Shown piece by piece: positions 62,213 through 64,000 of a stretch of DNA of 64,000 nucleotides. A program made the translations under genes and the position numbers. Every line of letters begins with the position of its first letter. The first letter of the stretch is position 1. Source of the stretch: Pseudalkalibacillus sp051842935 (lineage in GTDB: Bacteria > Bacillota > Bacilli > Bacillales > Fictibacillaceae); the NCBI RefSeq assembly GCF_051842935.1, contig NZ_JBPXRR010000001.1, positions 2,356,001 through 2,420,000 of the forward strand. Reading direction: 5' to 3'. The notes beneath the pieces are model-generated. The model ran no database searches. It was not told the DNA's origin and saw only the letters and a program-made list of their open reading frames with translations.

Positions 62213-62310
62213 AAGCTGACTTGATCTTTGAGTAAACCATCACACACCTTTAAAGAAACTGACGTATTGTCATGGTGTGAAGGAAGTCTCTGCTTAGAAA
62301 AAGTCAGCTT
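62213..62310 (-). repeat. 98-bp extended inverted repeat between beta-ureidopropionase and preT
   Basis: Outer arms AAGCTGACTT (62213-62222) and AAGTCAGCTT (62301-62310), perfect; middle arms CACACC (62243-62248) and GGTGTG (62274-62279); inner TGAC / GTCA (62260-62263, 62269-62272). A short TTAATTTT follows on the minus strand. Could be a large terminator/attenuator or a small palindromic element. Confidence 0.6.
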
Positions 62311-62319
62311 ACGATTTAC

Positions 62320-63210
62320 TTATGGTAGTAATGCCGTCATTTCTCCATATGTTTCTGGTCGACGGTCACGATAAAATTGCCATAAATCCCGTACTTCACG
62401 TATCATTTTCTTATTCATTTCACCAATGATTACTTCATCCTGATCACGACTGCCCATCGCAACAAAACTTCCTCGAGGGTCTACGAGGTAAGATTGTCCA
62501 TAAAATTCTCCCATATTCCAGGGACCTTCTGTGCCGACACGATTGATCGCCCCGAGGTAATATCCGTTGGCGACCGCGTGTGCAGGTTGCTCAAGCTTCC
62601 AAAGATATTCAGACAACCCTGCGACTGTTGCTGATGGATTGAAGACCACCTCAGCCCCTTTCAATCCAAGGAGTCGTGCTCCTTCAGGAAAATGACGGTC
62701 ATAACAAATATAGACACCCACTTTTGCGAATGCGGTATCAAATACCGGGTAGCCCATGTTCCCCGGCTTGAAATAGTATTTTTCCCAGAATCCGCAGCCT
62801 TCGTCTCCTACTTTTACATGAGGGATGTGCTGTTTTCTGTATTTTCCAAGGTAGGATCCATCTGCATCAATGACAGCAGCCGTATTGTAATAGGTTGCGA
62901 TGCCTTCTCGTTCATAGATGGGAAGGACGATGACGACACCTAACTCCCGGGCAAGTGACATGAATTGTGCAGTGGTTGGTCCGTTTGGAATTTCTTCAGC
63001 AGAGTCATACCATTTCGAATTTTGTTCTGCGCAAAAATAAGGACCATAAAAGATCTCCTGCAAGCAGATGATCTGCGCACCTTTCTCGGCAGCTTCCCGA
63101 ACCAGTTTAATGTGCTTTTCAATCGATTTTTCCTTATGAACAGATACCGGCTCATTCCCGTCTACGTCATGTTTTGCCTGGATCAACCCAATCTTCACTA
63201 AATCTGACAT
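62320..63210 (-). CDS. beta-ureidopropionase (N-carbamoyl-beta-alanine amidohydrolase)
   Basis: 296 residues, nitrilase superfamily with the catalytic triad E52 (CLQEIFYGPYF), K126 (YRKQHIPH) and C169 (YICYDRHFPEGARLLG). Hydrolyses N-carbamoyl-beta-alanine to beta-alanine, CO2 and ammonia, the third step of the reductive route. First gene of the region; AAAGGAGG lies 9 bp upstream of ATG. A dicarboxylic amide role (N-carbamoylputrescine) is excluded mainly by context. Confidence 0.9.
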   Translation of the reverse strand: MSDLVKIGLIQAKHDVDGNEPVSVHKEKSIEKHIKLVREAAEKGAQIICLQEIFYGPYFCAEQNSKWYDSAEEIPNGPTTAQFMSLARELGVVIVLPIYEREGIATYYNTAAVIDADGSYLGKYRKQHIPHVKVGDEGCGFWEKYYFKPGNMGYPVFDTAFAKVGVYICYDRHFPEGARLLGLKGAEVVFNPSATVAGLSEYLWKLEQPAHAVANGYYLGAINRVGTEGPWNMGEFYGQSYLVDPRGSFVAMGSRDQDEVIIGEMNKKMIREVRDLWQFYRDRRPETYGEMTALLP

Positions 63211-63327
63211 TCACAATTCCTCCTTTAAAAATCTGAATTGATATGTAGTGTTTCATTGAAAACATGCTATTTTGACAGAATTATTTGAATCTTAAGTCTA
63301 TTTTACGATGTCGAAAGAAAGTTTACA

Positions 63328-63344
63328 TTTGACATAGTGTCAAA
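63328..63344. promoter_or_regulatory. 17-bp palindrome upstream of the pyd operon
   Basis: TTTGACA-TAG-TGTCAAA, perfect 7-3-7 inverted repeat about 120 bp before the beta-ureidopropionase start; near copy at 54066. Candidate operator. The remaining gap 63345-63586 holds no convincing gene. Confidence 0.55.
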
Positions 63345-63586
63345 AAATGATTTTAGCTTGTTGTTCATTCTGTAAAAGTCGATGGATAAAAATGGGGAAT
63401 TATGGGCTAATTGATGATGATTTTCAGTGGTGATGGGGTGGTGTGGTTTCGCCTGGTTAGATGTAGAAACAGGCTCTGTAAAGCAAAACATATCATACCT
63501 ATTCTGAGAAGATTGTAGAAATTTTTCCGAAATAAACTGTTTTTTTGTCGTTTCGTTCATTTTTGATGAAATGCTCTCCCTCTTTT

Positions 63587-63605
63587 TAACTTTGTGTTAA
63601 AGTTA
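63587..63605. promoter_or_regulatory. inverted repeat upstream of the DMT gene
   Basis: TAACTTT-GTGTT-AAAGTTA, perfect 7-5-7, 46 bp before the start codon; possible operator. Confidence 0.4.
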
Positions 63606-63651
63606 GAAGAAAATTGTACCATTTCTACCGGGGATAGGAGATGTTCGTGCA

Positions 63652-64000
63652 ATGAACTGGATCATTATCATAACCGTATTCATGGGCGGTGTGGCGGTCG
63701 CTGTCCAAGCAAGCATAAACGGTGGACTCGGAAAACAGATCGGTGTTATTGAAGGTGCATTCCTGTCATTTTTGATTGGGACAGTTTCGCTGCTGATCAT
63801 TATGCTTGTCTTTGGAAAGGGGAATATCCTCCAAGCAAGCACGGTTCCAAAGTGGCAACTTACCGGAGGAATCCTTGGAGCATTCTATGTATATACGATG
63901 GTCTTATCAGTGCCAAGAATTGGCGTAGCTGCTGTTCTGGTCACTGTGATCGCCGCTCAACTTATCGCAAGTTCTTTAATCGATCATTTCGGACTTCTAG
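63652..64000 (+). CDS. DMT-superfamily membrane protein (YdcZ/DUF606 type), 3' end beyond window
   Basis: The first 116 residues of an open frame that runs off the window. Four membrane segments are visible (IIIITVFMGGVAVAVQASIN, GAFLSFLIGTVSLLIIMLVF, LTGGILGAFYVYTMVLSV, GVAAVLVTVIAAQLIASSL). The pattern, with GAFYVYTMVLSVPRIGVA, is that of YdcZ-like small transporters. ATG with ATAGGAG 11 bp upstream. Confidence 0.8.
   Translation, partial: MNWIIIITVFMGGVAVAVQASINGGLGKQIGVIEGAFLSFLIGTVSLLIIMLVFGKGNILQASTVPKWQLTGGILGAFYVYTMVLSVPRIGVAAVLVTVIAAQLIASSLIDHFGLL

Noticed and set aside
63303..63560. 85-residue minus-strand frame upstream of the beta-ureidopropionase gene
   Set aside because: Ribosome-site-like GAGGGAG is 16 bp away from ATG, composition is non-protein-like, and the frame covers the palindromic operator and likely promoter.

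Overview
The window is a chromosomal segment of a pigmented, aerobic member of the Bacillaceae. I infer this from the AAGGAGG-type ribosome binding sites, the frequent GTG and TTG starts, the T-tailed intrinsic terminators, and typical Bacillus families (L-box lysC, YtvA, IDEAL domain, VLRF1, YkuD, DUF4385). The C30 carotenoid genes and a betaine-type BCCT transporter suggest a sun-exposed or salt-tolerant habitat; the species is not resolved. I saw no insertion sequence, prophage, CRISPR array, tRNA or rRNA.

1-11.8 kb: C30 (staphyloxanthin-type) carotenoid cluster. crtP is convergent with a B12-dependent photoreceptor/repressor of the CarH family. Divergent from carH runs an overlapping eight-gene operon: crtN, a second crtN-like gene, crtM, a cruF-like hydratase, a PlsC-like acyltransferase, crtQ, a fourth crtN/crtP-like oxidoreductase, and fni. 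Arrays of 11-bp direct repeats of the CarH-operator type lie at the carH/crtN promoters and upstream of crtP. A LOV-STAS blue-light receptor (YtvA) is at 22 kb.

11.8-29.9 kb: DUF4385, a response regulator/histidine kinase pair with an RND exporter, lysC with a lysine riboswitch, uvsE, a DUF6624 gene, ytvA, a lipoprotein, an M14 carboxypeptidase, a LysM-CAP protein, an Fsr-type MFS transporter and an AGCS amino-acid symporter.

29.9-38.4 kb: a complete fatty-acid beta-oxidation operon (acyl-CoA synthetase, acyl-CoA dehydrogenase, 3-hydroxyacyl-CoA dehydrogenase, thiolase, enoyl-CoA hydratase), then an IDEAL-domain gene, an AidB-like flavoprotein and a VOC protein. Between the VOC gene and a secreted metalloprotease is a candidate LexA-controlled small RNA of about 68 nt.

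38.6-51 kb: metalloprotease, BCCT transporter, GNAT, VLRF1, YkuD, kynU-kynA divergent from a TetR gene across a 25-bp palindrome carrying both -35 boxes, a DUF2254 membrane protein, several small genes and a lone ornithine/lysine N-hydroxylase.

51-63.3 kb: a reductive pyrimidine catabolism region on the minus strand: beta-ureidopropionase, PreT, PreA, dihydropyrimidinase, an NCS1 transporter, two small unknown proteins, a PucR regulator, methylmalonate-semialdehyde dehydrogenase and an omega-aminotransferase. Together they can take uracil or thymine to acetyl-CoA or propionyl-CoA. Near-identical 17-bp palindromic motifs lie upstream of the first gene and upstream of the dehydrogenase. The window ends inside a YdcZ-type DMT membrane protein gene.
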